Source of the DNA: Roseiflexus sp.
GTDB taxonomy: Bacteria > Chloroflexota > Chloroflexia > Chloroflexales > Roseiflexaceae
Assembly (NCBI GenBank): GCA_025062325.1
Contig: JANXAL010000116.1
Location: 1 to 64,000 of the forward strand
DNA length: 64,000 nucleotides
Reading direction: 5' to 3'
This document shows positions 17,889 to 28,326 of the stretch, in pieces. Position 1 is the stretch's first letter. The number at the start of each line of letters is the position of its first letter. The notes beneath the pieces were generated by a model, which did not search any database, had not been told where the DNA came from, and was given only the letters and a program-made list of their open reading frames with translations. The position numbers and the translations under genes were made by a program.

Positions 17889-18959
17889 CTATCCGCCGAG
17901 TTCCGACATACCGCGCAGCGTAGGCAGGACGCCTTCAGGCAGGCCATGTCCCCAGGGCTTAAGCGCCACTGCGTGGCGAATGATCTGCTCGATCTCATCG
18001 AGCGTTGCGCCGCTGCGAATGGCAGCACGCAGATCGACTTCATTATCGCGCAGCAGGCAGAGATGCAGACGCCCATCCGATGTCAGCCGCATGCGGTTGC
18101 ATGTGGCGCAGAACGGTTCGCTCACCGAACTGATGAACCCTAATGTGCCGGGCGCGCCGGGGATGCGGTAGCGCCGCGCCGAGTCGGTCGGCGCCAGACC
18201 CAGGTCTTCGAGTGGACCGTAGGCCGACTCCAGGCGCGCGATCAATTCTGCGCTCGTTACCACGCTGCTCTGCGCCAATTCCGCCACGCCTGCCAGCGGC
18301 ATGACCTCGATGAAGCGCATCTCCCATGGATAGCGAAGCGTCAACGCGGCAAGTTGCGGAACCTCGTCATCGTTCATCCCGCGCACAACGACCGAGTTGA
18401 GCTTGATCGGGTGCAGTCCCGCGCGATCGGCGGCTTCGATGCCAGCCCAGACCTTCTCGAACGATCCGCCGCGCGTCATGCGTCGGAATTTCTCCGGGTC
18501 GAGCGTATCAATGCTGATGTTCACCCGGTCGAGACCAGCGGCTTTCAGCGGTTCGGCAAGTTTCTCCAGGCGCAGCGCATTGGTCGTCATAGCAACGTGC
18601 GTGATGCCGGGGATGCGTTTGATTTCCCGCACGATCTCAACAATATCGGGGCGCAGCGTCGGCTCGCCGCCGGTCAGTCGGATCTTGCGAAAGCCGGCCT
18701 TGGCGGCCGCACGCACCACCAACAACAGCTCGTCGGTCGTCAGCAACTCCGGACGCGGCATGAACTTCATGCCGATCTCCGGCATGCAGTAGACACAACG
18801 CATATTGCAGCGGTCGGTCAGCGAGATGCGCAGGTAGTCGATCCGGCGTCCGTACGAATCGTACGCTGGCGTGTCGGTCGGGTAGAACGGTCGCGTCTGC
18901 CGCGCCTGATCAGCAGTGTACAGCGGGATGGTCATCCGGCGTACATCATCGTACCGCAT
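17889..18959 (-). CDS. moaA: GTP 3',8-cyclase (molybdenum cofactor biosynthesis)
   Basis: Radical SAM enzyme that converts GTP to 3',8-cyclo-GTP, the first step of molybdopterin synthesis. N-terminal cluster motif CNMRCVYC (CxxxCxxC, ~53-60); SAM-binding LTGGEPTLR (~96). The second C-terminal cluster is CATCNRMRLTSDGRLHLC (~290), which is specific to MoaA. It ends in GG, the tail that inserts into the active site in this family. Complete at 356 residues. It starts 8 bases after the mrp gene stop, so the two form an operon; Mrp may supply clusters. No other moa genes are in the window. Confidence 0.95.
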   Translation of the reverse strand: MRYDDVRRMTIPLYTADQARQTRPFYPTDTPAYDSYGRRIDYLRISLTDRCNMRCVYCMPEIGMKFMPRPELLTTDELLLVVRAAAKAGFRKIRLTGGEPTLRPDIVEIVREIKRIPGITHVAMTTNALRLEKLAEPLKAAGLDRVNISIDTLDPEKFRRMTRGGSFEKVWAGIEAADRAGLHPIKLNSVVVRGMNDDEVPQLAALTLRYPWEMRFIEVMPLAGVAELAQSSVVTSAELIARLESAYGPLEDLGLAPTDSARRYRIPGAPGTLGFISSVSEPFCATCNRMRLTSDGRLHLCLLRDNEVDLRAAIRSGATLDEIEQIIRHAVALKPWGHGLPEGVLPTLRGMSELGG

Positions 18960-18967
18960 AGTTCCCT

Positions 18968-20071
18968 CTATGCATACTCCATAACACTAATGCGCGCCGC
19001 TAGTTTGCGCGCAATCTCGCGGAAGACATCGGCATAAGCATCCGGCTCGTCGCTGAGCACTGCCGGTTGGCCATGATCGCTTCCTTCGCGGATGCTCAGT
19101 CCAATGGGGATCTGTCCTAGCAGCGGGATGCCCAATTGCCCTGCCAGGCGAGCCGCGCCGCCCGATCCGAAGATGTCGTAGCGCTTGCCGGTATCAGGTG
19201 CGATGAAGTACGCCATATTCTCAATGATGCCCAGCAGCGGTACGTTGAGCTTGCGGAACATCTCCATGCTCTTCAGCACGTCGGCAGTCGCCACTTGTTG
19301 CGGCGTTGTGACCGTCACTACGCCGGTCAAACCAGCATTCTGGAGCGACTGCGCCAGGGTGAGCGGAATGTCGCCAGTGCCGGGAGGCAAATCAATGATC
19401 AGGTAATCGAGCGGCGCCCACAGCACCTGATAGAGGAACTGACGCAGCAATTGCGACACCATCGGACCGCGCCAGATCACCGGCTGCCGGTCGTCGATCA
19501 GAAAACCGATCGACATTATCTTGATGCCATGCGCCTTGATTGGCAGCATGCGCGGCTCGCCGTCGGGACCGCTCACTGCTTCGAGTTGCTGCGAGCGCAC
19601 ACCCGTCATGAGCGGCACCGATGGACCATACACATCGGCGTCGAGCAGCCCGACCTCCGCTCCTTCACGGGCAAGCGCTACTGCCAGGTTGACCGCGACT
19701 GTCGATTTGCCAACGCCGCCTTTGCCTGCGGAGACGGCAATGACATGGCTGACGCCGGGGATGGCAACCTGTTCGGGGATGCCACCGCGGGGGCGGACCT
19801 GCGCCGTGAACTCGATGCTTACCCGATCACGCGGAATGCCAGCGATCTTTTCGAGCGCTTCTTCACATTCGCGCTGAATCTGATCCTTGAGCGGGCAGGC
19901 GGGCGTGGTCAATTCAACCGCAAAGCGCACCCTGTCGCCATCGATGACCAGGTTCTTGATCATCTTGCGCGACACTAGATCACCGCCGAGTTCTGGCTCC
20001 TGCACCGTCGCTAGCGCCTGCAGCACCACCTGCTCGTTCAGTTTGTCGTGATGACGTGAAAAGAGACCCAT
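18968..20071 (-). CDS. mrp: Mrp/NBP35-type P-loop ATPase, CxxC missing
   Basis: Fe-S scaffold/carrier ATPase family. N-terminal DUF59/MIP18 domain (~10-90), then a MinD-like ATPase with deviant Walker A GKGGVGKSTVAVNL (~134), GLLDADVYGPS and DYLIIDLPPGTGD. Family members usually carry a CxxC after the ENM motif to bridge a cluster at the dimer interface; here the segment reads ENMAYFIAPDTGKRYDIFG, with no cysteine. Function may thus be delivery without that ligand, or another ATPase role. 367 residues, upstream of and cotranscribed with moaA. Confidence 0.9.
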   Translation of the reverse strand: MGLFSRHHDKLNEQVVLQALATVQEPELGGDLVSRKMIKNLVIDGDRVRFAVELTTPACPLKDQIQRECEEALEKIAGIPRDRVSIEFTAQVRPRGGIPEQVAIPGVSHVIAVSAGKGGVGKSTVAVNLAVALAREGAEVGLLDADVYGPSVPLMTGVRSQQLEAVSGPDGEPRMLPIKAHGIKIMSIGFLIDDRQPVIWRGPMVSQLLRQFLYQVLWAPLDYLIIDLPPGTGDIPLTLAQSLQNAGLTGVVTVTTPQQVATADVLKSMEMFRKLNVPLLGIIENMAYFIAPDTGKRYDIFGSGGAARLAGQLGIPLLGQIPIGLSIREGSDHGQPAVLSDEPDAYADVFREIARKLAARISVMEYA

Positions 20072-20560
20072 GAACCCTCACTTCTCAGCGTCTCTCTCCG
20101 CTGTATTCAGTATACCATATTTTTATAGCAAAAACTATCGTAAGTGTGGAGGGATAGTGATCGCGCACTGGCTGTTTCGATGCTTCTTTGTGCTAGGTAT
20201 GCAGACGGTGAAGGGTATTGTACCACGCTTTGGCAGTGTGGCAGGCGCTCGGAGCGCGCCTGATTAGAGGCGGGTCTCAAACTCGCCCCCAGGCGAGGCG
20301 CGTTGACGCGCTGCTCGGCTGCGGGCCAGGGATGTGACGGTCATCGGTAGGGTGGCTGGCGGTGTGATGACCGCGCTGGCGAGGGCAGAGGGACGGTCAT
20401 CGAGAGGACGCACGCTTTTGTGAATCGGGAGCGCATTCGAAAGCTATGGCATGCGCAGAGCAAGACGGATCGCGGAGCTACTAGGTGCGTGACATCGGCG
20501 CATTGCGCAATCTAGCAAGGATTCGGTGCGGAATGCTGCTATCGATTGCAGACACGGCGC
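20072..20560. other. intergenic with short repeats and a hairpin
   Basis: 489 bases between mrp and the hydrolase gene. GACGGTCATCG occurs at 20336-20346 and 20392-20402 with an inverted GATGACCG between (20366-20373). A hairpin of the GGCGGGTCTC...ACTCGCC kind is at 20269-20287 and resembles the terminator at 51500. No convincing gene or known RNA. Confidence 0.4.
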
Positions 20561-21331
20561 TCATTGTACCGTCACCATCTCGGATACGAAGTCACGCAAA
20601 GCTGTGGTGTACGCTTCCGGCTGATCAAGGTTCGCCAGATGCGCCGCACCGTCGATCAACCGCAGCCGACCGTGACGCAGGGCGCGCAGGTAGGACTGTT
20701 CGTGACGTCGAAAGAAGCGATCACGGGCGCCATTAAGCAGCAGCACTGGAAAATCACAGGTGCGCAGCGCTGGCATTGGATCAAAGTTAAGCAGTTCAGC
20801 GGAAATGTCAGCATAGGAGCGGTAGAAGAGGCCGCGTGCAATTATCGGATCCGCCAGCGCTGCCGGGTAGCGCTGACGCAACGCGCGTTCCTCGATGCGC
20901 GCTAGTACTGGTGAGAAGGTGCGCGTCACAAAGCGAGCAACGGCAATGTATGGCGCCCCCACGAGACGACCGGGCAATCCGCGGAATGAGAATGTACAAC
21001 CAGACAAAACGAGCGCTATGGTGCTGTGGGGATGGCGAGCGCCGAATGCTAGCGCCACATATCCGCCCAGCGACAGACCGCAGACGATCGCCCGTCCCCC
21101 AGCGACCGCATCAACTACAGCGGCAATCTGCGCCACTGCCGCATCGAGTGAAAATGGCCTGCCTGCCAGCGCGCCGTGCCCCGGCAGATCGGGAGCAATG
21201 ACGCGAAGAGAAGAGCTGAGCGCGTCGATCTGCGGTTGCCATAGAGCGCGCGTCATGCGTGCGCCATGGATCAGGACGATTGCCAGCGCGTTCTCGGGAC
21301 CAGCAATCGTGTACTCACGCGGATGGATCAT
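20561..21331 (-). CDS. alpha/beta hydrolase
   Basis: Cytoplasmic alpha/beta-hydrolase fold enzyme, 256 residues from ATG 21331. Oxyanion-hole motif IVLIHGARM (~19), nucleophile elbow GLSLGG (~85), acid in LLLNGARDRFF (~203) and His in IDGAAHLANLDQP (~233). The overall layout is like PcaD/BioH/RsbQ-type carboxylesterases; substrate unknown. An upstream in-frame extension exists but shows no homology-like sequence. It overlaps the 3' end of a doubtful small ORF. Confidence 0.88.
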   Translation of the reverse strand: MIHPREYTIAGPENALAIVLIHGARMTRALWQPQIDALSSSLRVIAPDLPGHGALAGRPFSLDAAVAQIAAVVDAVAGGRAIVCGLSLGGYVALAFGARHPHSTIALVLSGCTFSFRGLPGRLVGAPYIAVARFVTRTFSPVLARIEERALRQRYPAALADPIIARGLFYRSYADISAELLNFDPMPALRTCDFPVLLLNGARDRFFRRHEQSYLRALRHGRLRLIDGAAHLANLDQPEAYTTALRDFVSEMVTVQ

Positions 21332-21671
21332 AATATTCGCCTCGCTTCTCTGCCGGTTGATGGAGTTTGAAACTAATAAGGTCTCGCTTGCGGCCGACGC
21401 CTTCGCTCGCCTCAAGTGCGCCACAGGCAGCGCCGTATCGACCCTCGCCGGGTCCTATCCGCTGTATGCCTCCCATCCCTACCGTCAGCAGAGGGGCGCT
21501 CCGCACGCCCGGCAACATTCGCGGTCGCCAGCGCCGCTTTAGCTTCACGGGTTGCCGGGCCGGTAAGGCGCCATTCCGCGCCTGCGCCGACCGCTGGAAC
21601 CTCCGGTAACCACTGCTGATCAACGCCGTTGCCAGGAGCAGCGGAATGACGATACGTGCACACGAGTGCAT
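21315..21671 (-). CDS. doubtful small exported protein, possibly frameshifted
   Basis: 118-codon frame with a good signal-like start (MHSCARIVIPLLLATALISSG). The remainder is Arg-rich and not protein-like. Another minus frame over about 21450-21610 (WLPEVPAVGAGAEWRLTG, then AKAALATANVAGRAE) looks more natural, so this may be a secreted protein gene broken by a frameshift just after the signal peptide. It overlaps the hydrolase start by 17 bases. Not recognised. Confidence 0.3.
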   Translation of the reverse strand: MHSCARIVIPLLLATALISSGYRRFQRSAQARNGALPARQPVKLKRRWRPRMLPGVRSAPLLTVGMGGIQRIGPGEGRYGAACGALEASEGVGRKRDLISFKLHQPAEKRGEYYDPSA

Positions 21672-22162
21672 GATCGCTTCCGAACCTTGATCAGTCAAGT
21701 CGTTTGCGGAAATGCACGCATGCACCCGGATTTGTGGTATGATAGTGGCGACCTTGGCTTTCTGCAATCTGAGTCTGAACCTGCGCGCTATGGTCTGAAG
21801 CCCTTGCTCAGGTCAGTCGAGCCCCTTCGGAGCTTTTACGCACTCAGCGGGGGCTTAAGTGCGCAGTGCCTGCCGCGGCGGTCGTGGGAGCGGCGCCAGC
21901 GTCTCATGTCATGCGTTCGCCGTCTAGTTGATCTTTTTGAGAGAAGCGCAGTGTCGCTTCCATGAACACTCGCACAGAGGTGCAGGAGGCCTATGTTACT
22001 GATGGCATGAGGGGATATGGTCAGGCAAAGTTCGCCGGTACAGCGGGAAAGAGTACCCTGCCGACGCATCAGAGCGGCGTGATATACTGTAGGGTATAGA
22101 GGGGCTGCGGGGCCGGAGTGGGCAGAACGCTTCGGACCCCGTACTGTTTCTGAGAAACGCAG
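21672..22162 (+). other. long non-coding leader before mrpA
   Basis: About 490 bases without a credible ORF. A small hairpin (GAAGCG-CAGTGT-CGCTTC) lies near 21946-21960, and GGTAC/GTACC and CGGG/CCCTG complementarity near 22035-22062 could form a structured leader. TATACT at 22083-22088 is a possible -10 but has a poor -35. No riboswitch class recognised. Confidence 0.4.
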
Positions 22163-24535
22163 ATGCTGACAGCAGTTCTTTCAGGATTTGGCGGCGCTAT
22201 CGCAGCGCCATGGCTGCATCGCTTTGCGCCGCGCTATGCAGGATGGATCGCGGCGCTGCTGCCGCTTGCGCTGATGATCTACTTCATCAGCCTGGTTCCG
22301 GCAGTGGCTGGCGGTGAGGCGCTACGCTTCAGTTATGCGTGGGTTCCAAGTCTGGGGATCAACCTGTCGTTTCGCATCGACGGATTGAGCCTGCTTTTTG
22401 CTTTGCTGATCACCGGAATCGGCGCGCTGGTGCTGATTTACGCCGGGGGCTACCTGGCGAACGATCCCATGCTCGGACGGATGCTGATGCTGCTGCTGAT
22501 CTTTATGGCAGCCATGCTCGGCATCGTCATTTCCGACAACCTGATCAGCATGTTTGTGTTTTGGGAATTGACCACGATTAGTTCTTACATGCTGATCGGC
22601 TACAAGCACGAGTATGAAAAAGCGCGCAAGGCGGCGCTGCAAAGCCTGCTAGTGACCGGCATCGGCGGGCTGACGCTGCTAGCGGGGGTTGTGCTGCTTG
22701 GGCAGGTCACCGGAACGCTGGAGATCAGCGACATGCTGACGCGGGGTGAGGTCGTGCGCGCACACCCGCTGTACAGCGCCATCCTGGCATTGGTCCTGGT
22801 CGGCGCCTTCACCAAATCAGCGCAGTTTCCATTCCACTTCTGGCTTCCCAACGCCATGGAAGCGCCGACGCCGGTAAGTTCGTACCTGCACTCAGCAACA
22901 ATGGTCAAGGCTGGCGTCTTTCTGCTGGCGCGCCTCAATCCGGTGCTCGGCGGCACCGAAGTATGGCAACTGTCGCTCACGGCCTTCGGCGGTGCAACCA
23001 TGATCGTCGGCTCGTTCCTGGCGGTGCAGCAAACAGACCTAAAGCGCATTCTGGCATACACCACAGTTTCAGCGCTAGGCACGCTGGTCTTTCTGATCGG
23101 GATCGGAACCGACGAGGCGCTCAAGGCGGCAATGGTTTTTACATTGAGCCACGCGCTGTATAAAGGTGCGCTGTTCCAGGTCGCCGGGTCGGTCGATCAC
23201 GAGACTGGCACGCGCGACATCACGCACCTCGGCGGGTTGCGCGCTGCCATGCCGATCACGGCGGCAGCCGGGATGCTAGCGGCGATTTCGATGGCCGGTT
23301 TGCCGCCGCTGTTCGGGTTTATCGCTAAGGAAGTCCAATACAAAGCCACCCTCAAGGAGCCGATTCTGATCGGGGTGGCGCTTGTGACAAATATGCTCAC
23401 GGTTGTTGCTGCCGGGCTGGCGTCGCTGCGGGTGTTCTTTGGTCAACCGGCGCACACGCCAAAGCATGCGCACGAAGCGCCGCTGAGCATGTGGCTTGGT
23501 CCGGTTGTGTTGGCGCTTGCGGGGCTTGGCGCCGGGTTGCTCTCGGCTCAGGTCGGCAATGCCCTGATTGGGCCCGCCACTAGCTCGGTGATTGGGAAGG
23601 CGAAGGAGATCGAACTGCTCTTGTGGAGTGGCATCGAAGGTGCAGCAGGTCAGGCGCTGGCACTGAGCGTTGTCACGCTTGTGGTCGGTGTGGGGTTGTA
23701 CCAGGCGCGCAGCATTTTTGGGCGTATTGCCGCTGCTGCTGCGCCGCTGGCGCCATGGGGAGCGGAAGGGTGGTATCAGCGCATTGTTGATGGCATGCTG
23801 GCGCTGGCAGCCTGGCAAACCCGCATGCTGCAAAACGGCTACTTGCGATTCTATATTGGACTGATTATTACGACCACGCTGGTGTTGACGACATTTATGC
23901 TGATTGTCGGGCGTGTGGCGATCACTGTTCCGGCAGATTGGGCCGACGTGCGGATCTATGAACTGATGGTGGCGCTTATCATCCTCGCTGCGACGACATT
24001 TGTCATCCGTGCAACATCGCGCCTGGCCGCTGTTGTTGGTTTGGGATTCGTCGGCTACGGCACCGCGCTGGTGTTCCTGCTGTTCAGCGGACCCGACCTG
24101 GCGATCACGCAGTTTGCCGTTGAGACGCTGGTTGCCATTCTGTTTGTGCTGGTCGTCTACCGCCTGCCGCGTTTCGGCAATCTTTCGACCACAGGCGCGC
24201 GGGTGCGCTCTGCTGCGCTTGCGATTGCTGGCGGCGCGCTGATGACATTGTTGACTCTGGTGGCGCTGGCGTCGCCAACCGAATCGCGGGTGAGCGAGTT
24301 TCTGGCAGAGAACAGTGCACCACGGGCATTCGGTCGGAATGTGGTCAACGTTATCCTGGTCGATTTTCGTGGCTTCGATACCATGGGCGAAATTACGGTG
24401 CTCGGCGTGGCGGCCATTGGCATCTATGCCCTGCTCAAACTGGTGCTGGCGCCTGAACACGACGAGCACAAGGCTGCTGAGGCGCCGTCGGGCGACGGTG
24501 TGCCGCGCGAGCGCGCTGAAACGATTGATGTCTGA
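22163..24535 (+). CDS. mrpA: Mrp antiporter subunit A
   Basis: Largest membrane subunit of the Mrp (Mnh/Sha) monovalent cation/proton antiporter. It is related to NuoL/ND5 in its N-terminal ~500 residues ([58 protein letters not shown]). The C-terminus carries the MrpB-like domains (~590-770, e.g. [38 protein letters not shown]) that distinguish MrpA from respiratory subunits. 790 residues, about 20 membrane spans. First gene of a complete mrpABCDEFG operon. Confidence 0.95.
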   Translation: MLTAVLSGFGGAIAAPWLHRFAPRYAGWIAALLPLALMIYFISLVPAVAGGEALRFSYAWVPSLGINLSFRIDGLSLLFALLITGIGALVLIYAGGYLANDPMLGRMLMLLLIFMAAMLGIVISDNLISMFVFWELTTISSYMLIGYKHEYEKARKAALQSLLVTGIGGLTLLAGVVLLGQVTGTLEISDMLTRGEVVRAHPLYSAILALVLVGAFTKSAQFPFHFWLPNAMEAPTPVSSYLHSATMVKAGVFLLARLNPVLGGTEVWQLSLTAFGGATMIVGSFLAVQQTDLKRILAYTTVSALGTLVFLIGIGTDEALKAAMVFTLSHALYKGALFQVAGSVDHETGTRDITHLGGLRAAMPITAAAGMLAAISMAGLPPLFGFIAKEVQYKATLKEPILIGVALVTNMLTVVAAGLASLRVFFGQPAHTPKHAHEAPLSMWLGPVVLALAGLGAGLLSAQVGNALIGPATSSVIGKAKEIELLLWSGIEGAAGQALALSVVTLVVGVGLYQARSIFGRIAAAAAPLAPWGAEGWYQRIVDGMLALAAWQTRMLQNGYLRFYIGLIITTTLVLTTFMLIVGRVAITVPADWADVRIYELMVALIILAATTFVIRATSRLAAVVGLGFVGYGTALVFLLFSGPDLAITQFAVETLVAILFVLVVYRLPRFGNLSTTGARVRSAALAIAGGALMTLLTLVALASPTESRVSEFLAENSAPRAFGRNVVNVILVDFRGFDTMGEITVLGVAAIGIYALLKLVLAPEHDEHKAAEAPSGDGVPRERAETIDV

Positions 24536-24547
24536 CGGAGGGTGTCG

Positions 24548-24964
24548 ATGCATTCGTTGATTCTGGCAACCGCCACGCGCTTGCTGTTGCCGTTGATGCT
24601 CATGTTCTCGATTTTTCTGCTCATTCGGGGGCATAATGAGCCGGGTGGCGGATTCGTCGGCGGGTTGGTGGCAGGAGCGGGATTTACGCTCTATGCTGCG
24701 GCATACGGCGTGTCACAGGCGTCCAATATGCTGCGGATTGATCCGAAGCGATTGATTGGCGCAGGGTTGCTGGTGGCGGTATCGAGTGCCCTGCTCTCAC
24801 TCTTTCTGGGACTGCCGTTGATGACCGGGCTCTGGTACAAAGAACCGTTGCCGGTGATTGGTAAGGTCGGCACCCCGATGCTGTTCGATGTCGGCGTCTA
24901 CCTGGTTGTGATCGGCGTGACAGTGACCATCACGTTCTCCCTCTTCGAGGCGGAAGGAGAGTAG
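24548..24964 (+). CDS. mrpB: Mrp antiporter subunit B
   Basis: Small membrane subunit, 138 residues, four hydrophobic segments. The family signature [24 protein letters not shown] is near residues 20-43. ATG 24548 is chosen because GGAGG (24537-24541) is six bases upstream; a GTG at 24542 would leave no space. It lies 12 bases after mrpA. Confidence 0.93.
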   Translation: MHSLILATATRLLLPLMLMFSIFLLIRGHNEPGGGFVGGLVAGAGFTLYAAAYGVSQASNMLRIDPKRLIGAGLLVAVSSALLSLFLGLPLMTGLWYKEPLPVIGKVGTPMLFDVGVYLVVIGVTVTITFSLFEAEGE

Positions 24965-24968
24965 AACG

Positions 24969-25316
24969 ATGGAGTTCATCTGGGCGATCGTCATTGGTGT
25001 GTTGTATGCGGCGGGACTGTATATGATCATGCGTCGCAGCATCGTCAAAATTATTCTTGGTCTCTCGTTTCTTGGATACGCCGCAAACCTGCTGATCTTC
25101 GTCGTTGCGCGTCTGACGCGCGGCAACCCGCCGCTGGTTCCAAATGGAGCAGAGGCGCCAATTCCGCCATACGCCGATCCGTTGCCGCAAGCGCTAATCC
25201 TGACGGCTATTGTCATTGGCTTTGGAGTTCAGGCGTTCACGATTGTGCTGTTCCGGCGCGCCTACCGCAGTTGCGGCGCAGATGATATTGATGAATTGAG
25301 AACGACTGAGCACTGA
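24969..25316 (+). CDS. mrpC: Mrp antiporter subunit C
   Basis: NuoK-like membrane subunit of 115 residues with three helices. Typical features are [29 protein letters not shown] and the [20 protein letters not shown] segment that is highly conserved in MrpC. Starts 4 bases after mrpB. Confidence 0.93.
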   Translation: MEFIWAIVIGVLYAAGLYMIMRRSIVKIILGLSFLGYAANLLIFVVARLTRGNPPLVPNGAEAPIPPYADPLPQALILTAIVIGFGVQAFTIVLFRRAYRSCGADDIDELRTTEH

Positions 25317-25353
25317 AGCAGGGTTGCTAGCGATCAGTGAATTCCTTTGAGAG

Positions 25354-26856
25354 ATGGGCATGGACTTTCTGTTGATGGCGCCGGTGCTCATTCCTTTCGT
25401 GACCGGCATTCTCATGCTTCTCTTCTGGGGACAGCGCGATGTTCATCGTATTCTGAACGTCGCTGGCGCAGCGCTGTTGCTAACGGCAGCGATCGTGTTG
25501 CTAGATAGTGTGGCTCGCCACGGCGTGCAGGCGACTCAGCTGGGCAACTGGCCCGCGCCTTTCGGCATTTCGTTCGTCGCTGACCTCTTCAGCGCCATTA
25601 TGGTGGTGATCACCGGGCTGACGGCGCTCGCAGTCGCCGTGTATTCGCTGGGCAGCATGGACGAGGCGCGTGAGCGCTTTGGCTACTATCCGTTGCTCCA
25701 CATCATGTTCATGGGCATCTGCGGCGCGTTCCTGACGGGCGACATCTTCAACCTGTATGTTTGGTTTGAAGTGCTGCTGATGTCGTCGTTCGTGCTGATT
25801 GCGTTGGGCGGCGAACGGGCGCAGCTCGAAGGATCAATCAAGTATGTGACGCTTAACCTGCTCTCGTCAGCGCTCTTCCTGAGCGCCGTCGGCATTCTGT
25901 ACGGCGCGGTCGGCACACTCAACATGGCCGACCTGGCGCAGCAACTGGCGCTCCTCGATCAGCCGGGCATGGTGCTGACGCTGGCAATGCTGTTTCTGGT
26001 AGCGTTCGGCATTAAAGCTGCGATCTTTCCGCTCTTTGCCTGGTTGCCTGCATCCTATCACACGCCGCCGATTGCAGTCTCAGCTATCTTTGCCGGACTA
26101 TTGACCAAGGTCGGCGTCTACGCCTTGATCCGCGTCTTTTCGTTGCTGTTTGTGCAGAACATTGCGCTTACCCACGGCTTGATCCTGATTCTGGCAGGGT
26201 TAACGATGGTAAGCGGCGTGCTCGGTGCAGTGGCGCAGAATGAATTTCGCCGAATATTGTCATTCCATATTATCAGCCAGATTGGCTATATGATTATGGG
26301 GCTGGGGCTGTTTACCCCACTGGCGATGGCAGGAGCAGTATTCTACATCATACACCATATTATCGTGAAGATGAACCTGTTCTTGGTCAGCGGCATTGTT
26401 CATCGCCTGCGCGGGTCGTATGAACTGAAAGACCTTGGCGATGTGTACAAGACGTATCCCTGGTTGGCTATTCTGTTCTTGATCCCGGCGTTTTCGCTGG
26501 CAGGCTTTCCCCCGCTCTCGGGATTCTGGGCAAAATTGATGCTGGTACAGGCCGGATTACAGGTCAAGCAGTATGTCATTGTGGCTGTGTCGCTGATTGT
26601 CAGCCTATTGACCGCCTTCTCAATGACGAAAATCTGGGCGGAGGCGTTCTGGAAGCAAGCGCCAGCGCCGCATCAACCCAATACGCAGCACCTTACGCTG
26701 ATGGTCGCTCCAGTAGTTGGGCTGGCGCTGGTCACGGCGGTGATTGGACTGTCGGCGCAACCATTCTTTGATCTGGCGCAGCGCGCTGCCAATCAACTGC
26801 TCGATCCAGCAGAGTATATTGCGGCGGTGCAGAGCGCATCGCTGGCGCTGCGGTGA
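25354..26856 (+). CDS. mrpD: Mrp antiporter subunit D
   Basis: NuoM/NuoN-like proton-translocating membrane subunit of 500 residues. It has the transporter-family core [16 protein letters not shown]-like segment (~130-145), [19 protein letters not shown] (with the conserved Lys, ~215) and [15 protein letters not shown]. There are about 14 membrane spans. It starts 37 bases after mrpC, the largest internal gap in the operon; a second ATG two codons on is possible. Confidence 0.94.
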   Translation: MGMDFLLMAPVLIPFVTGILMLLFWGQRDVHRILNVAGAALLLTAAIVLLDSVARHGVQATQLGNWPAPFGISFVADLFSAIMVVITGLTALAVAVYSLGSMDEARERFGYYPLLHIMFMGICGAFLTGDIFNLYVWFEVLLMSSFVLIALGGERAQLEGSIKYVTLNLLSSALFLSAVGILYGAVGTLNMADLAQQLALLDQPGMVLTLAMLFLVAFGIKAAIFPLFAWLPASYHTPPIAVSAIFAGLLTKVGVYALIRVFSLLFVQNIALTHGLILILAGLTMVSGVLGAVAQNEFRRILSFHIISQIGYMIMGLGLFTPLAMAGAVFYIIHHIIVKMNLFLVSGIVHRLRGSYELKDLGDVYKTYPWLAILFLIPAFSLAGFPPLSGFWAKLMLVQAGLQVKQYVIVAVSLIVSLLTAFSMTKIWAEAFWKQAPAPHQPNTQHLTLMVAPVVGLALVTAVIGLSAQPFFDLAQRAANQLLDPAEYIAAVQSASLALR

Positions 26857-26865
26857 GGTGCGACG

Positions 26866-27336
26866 ATGTTTCTCTTGAACATTCTGCTGGCGATCGCCTG
26901 GAGTGCGCTGACGGGTCGCTTTACCCCGATCGATCTGGCGTTCGGCTTCGCGCTCGGGTATGGCGTTCTCTGGATGCTTCGCCGACAACTGCGTGGCGAA
27001 CGCTACTTTGTCAAGGCGCCGCGGGTTGTTCGTTTTGTCTTCTACGCGCTGTGGCAGATCATCCTGGCGAACATTAACATGGCAAGAGCGGTGTTGCTGA
27101 CGCCAAAAGAGCGGATTAGACCAGGCATTGTCGCCATTCCGCTCAGCATTCGATCTGATGCTGAAATCACCATGCTCGCCAATCTGATTACCCTGACGCC
27201 AGGCACGTTGAGTCTCGATGTGGCTGATGATCGCAGTTGTCTGTATGTGCATTCGATCGAAGTGGGCGATCCAGATCAGTTCCGGCGCGGAATCAAGAAT
27301 GGATTCGAGCGATTAGTGCACGAGGTGTTTAGCTGA
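26866..27336 (+). CDS. mrpE: Mrp antiporter subunit E
   Basis: 156-residue subunit with two N-terminal helices and a soluble C-terminal domain. Signature segments: FVFYALWQIILANINMARAVL and AEITMLANLITLTPGTLSLDV, which are diagnostic of MrpE. It overlaps mrpF by one base. Confidence 0.93.
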   Translation: MFLLNILLAIAWSALTGRFTPIDLAFGFALGYGVLWMLRRQLRGERYFVKAPRVVRFVFYALWQIILANINMARAVLLTPKERIRPGIVAIPLSIRSDAEITMLANLITLTPGTLSLDVADDRSCLYVHSIEVGDPDQFRRGIKNGFERLVHEVFS

Positions 27337-27599
27337 TGGTGCAGACGATTGCGCTCTGGGTCGTTTTGCCGCTGCTGAGCATCGCGGTGGCGCTGCCGGT
27401 CATCCGCCTGGTGCGGGGACCAAGCCTGCCGGATCGCGTGGTGGCGCTGGATGTGATGGGAACGATTGCTATCGCAATTTTCGCTACTTATGCGCTGATC
27501 AACAGGAAGCCCGCCTTTCTGGACGCGGCGCTGGTGGTTGGATTGATCGGATTTATCGGTACGATCGCCTTTGCCTATTACACGGAGCGGAGGATATGA
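27336..27599 (+). CDS. mrpF: Mrp antiporter subunit F
   Basis: 87-residue three-helix subunit. Hallmarks are RLVRGPSLPDRVVALDVMG and the LDAALVVGLIGFIGTIAFAYY C-terminal helix. ATGA-type overlap with mrpG (27596). Confidence 0.93.
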   Translation: MVQTIALWVVLPLLSIAVALPVIRLVRGPSLPDRVVALDVMGTIAIAIFATYALINRKPAFLDAALVVGLIGFIGTIAFAYYTERRI

Positions 27600-28027
27600 T
27601 CAGCGTGATTCAAGAAATTGTCAGCGCCGGGTTGCTGATTGCCGGAACGTTTCTGCTCCTCGTGGCTGCCATCGGGATCGTGCGCATGCCCGACATTTTC
27701 TTGCGTATGTCAGCAGCCTCCAAGGCGTCGTCGCTTGGCGCAGGGTGTGTGCTTCTGGCAGTTGCGGTGTCAGCGGCCGATATTGCGATCACGGTGCGTG
27801 CGGTTGCGGGCGTGCTTTTTCTGTTTCTCACTGCACCGGTCGCCTCGCATATGATCGGGCGTGCGGCGTATATGATCGGCGTTCCCCTCTGGAAGGGGAT
27901 GGTGATTGATGAACTCAAGGGGCACTATGATACGCGACGCCATACGCTGAGCGGCATTGATGGCGCATCGCGGCGCGCACAACGCGGCACCGGTCCGCTG
28001 GGAGAGGTGCGGGATGCGGGCAGATGA
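27596..28027 (+). CDS. mrpG: Mrp antiporter subunit G
   Basis: Last gene of the operon, 143 residues with three helices. Features are GTFLLLVAAIGIVRMPDIFLRMSAASKASS and the LFLFLTAPVASHMIGRAAY segment conserved in MrpG. The C-terminal ~40 residues are a charged tail longer than in many homologues. Confidence 0.92.
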   Translation: MISVIQEIVSAGLLIAGTFLLLVAAIGIVRMPDIFLRMSAASKASSLGAGCVLLAVAVSAADIAITVRAVAGVLFLFLTAPVASHMIGRAAYMIGVPLWKGMVIDELKGHYDTRRHTLSGIDGASRRAQRGTGPLGEVRDAGR

Positions 28028-28326
28028 TGCCAGTGATGCGTGACAGGCATTTATCAATTCGGAAGATGGAAATCCACGCAGGACACGAAGGAGCGCGAAG
28101 GGCGGTAGAACCATATCTTCGCACGTCACACCAGGATGCGGGGACGTAGCAGTCTTTGATAGCAGGCGTCCCTCCAAGTAGAGGCGGGTTGTGCTTCTTG
28201 CTCTATGTTGTCGGCGGACTACATCATCAGAGAGGGAAAAATACCCGGCGACTTTGGGGGTGCTATGCCCTTCCCTGCTGATACGCGCTCCAGTATGCTA
28301 AAAGAAAAAAGCAGGAGGGACTCGCC
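28028..28326 (+). other. intergenic with dispersed repeat and structured leader
   Basis: Holds CACGCAGGACACGAAGGAGCG-type sequence (about 28076-28102), an inverted relative of the sequence near 35985. Then a GC-rich stretch at 28225-28290 with AGAGGGAAAAATACCC and GCCCTTCCCTGCTGAT that can partly pair. No riboswitch class recognised. AGGAGG at 28313-28318 is the SD of the small gene that follows. Confidence 0.4.

Noticed and set aside
21672-22162. SRP RNA, 6S RNA or tmRNA gene
   Set aside because: None of the conserved segments of these RNAs was found.
23276-24634. 452-codon minus frame opposite mrpA
   Set aside because: Gln/Arg-rich shadow of a membrane-protein gene.
28225-28320. Riboswitch (c-di-AMP or Na+ type) before the small membrane gene
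   Set aside because: No conserved core of a known class could be matched by eye; kept only as an unexplained leader.
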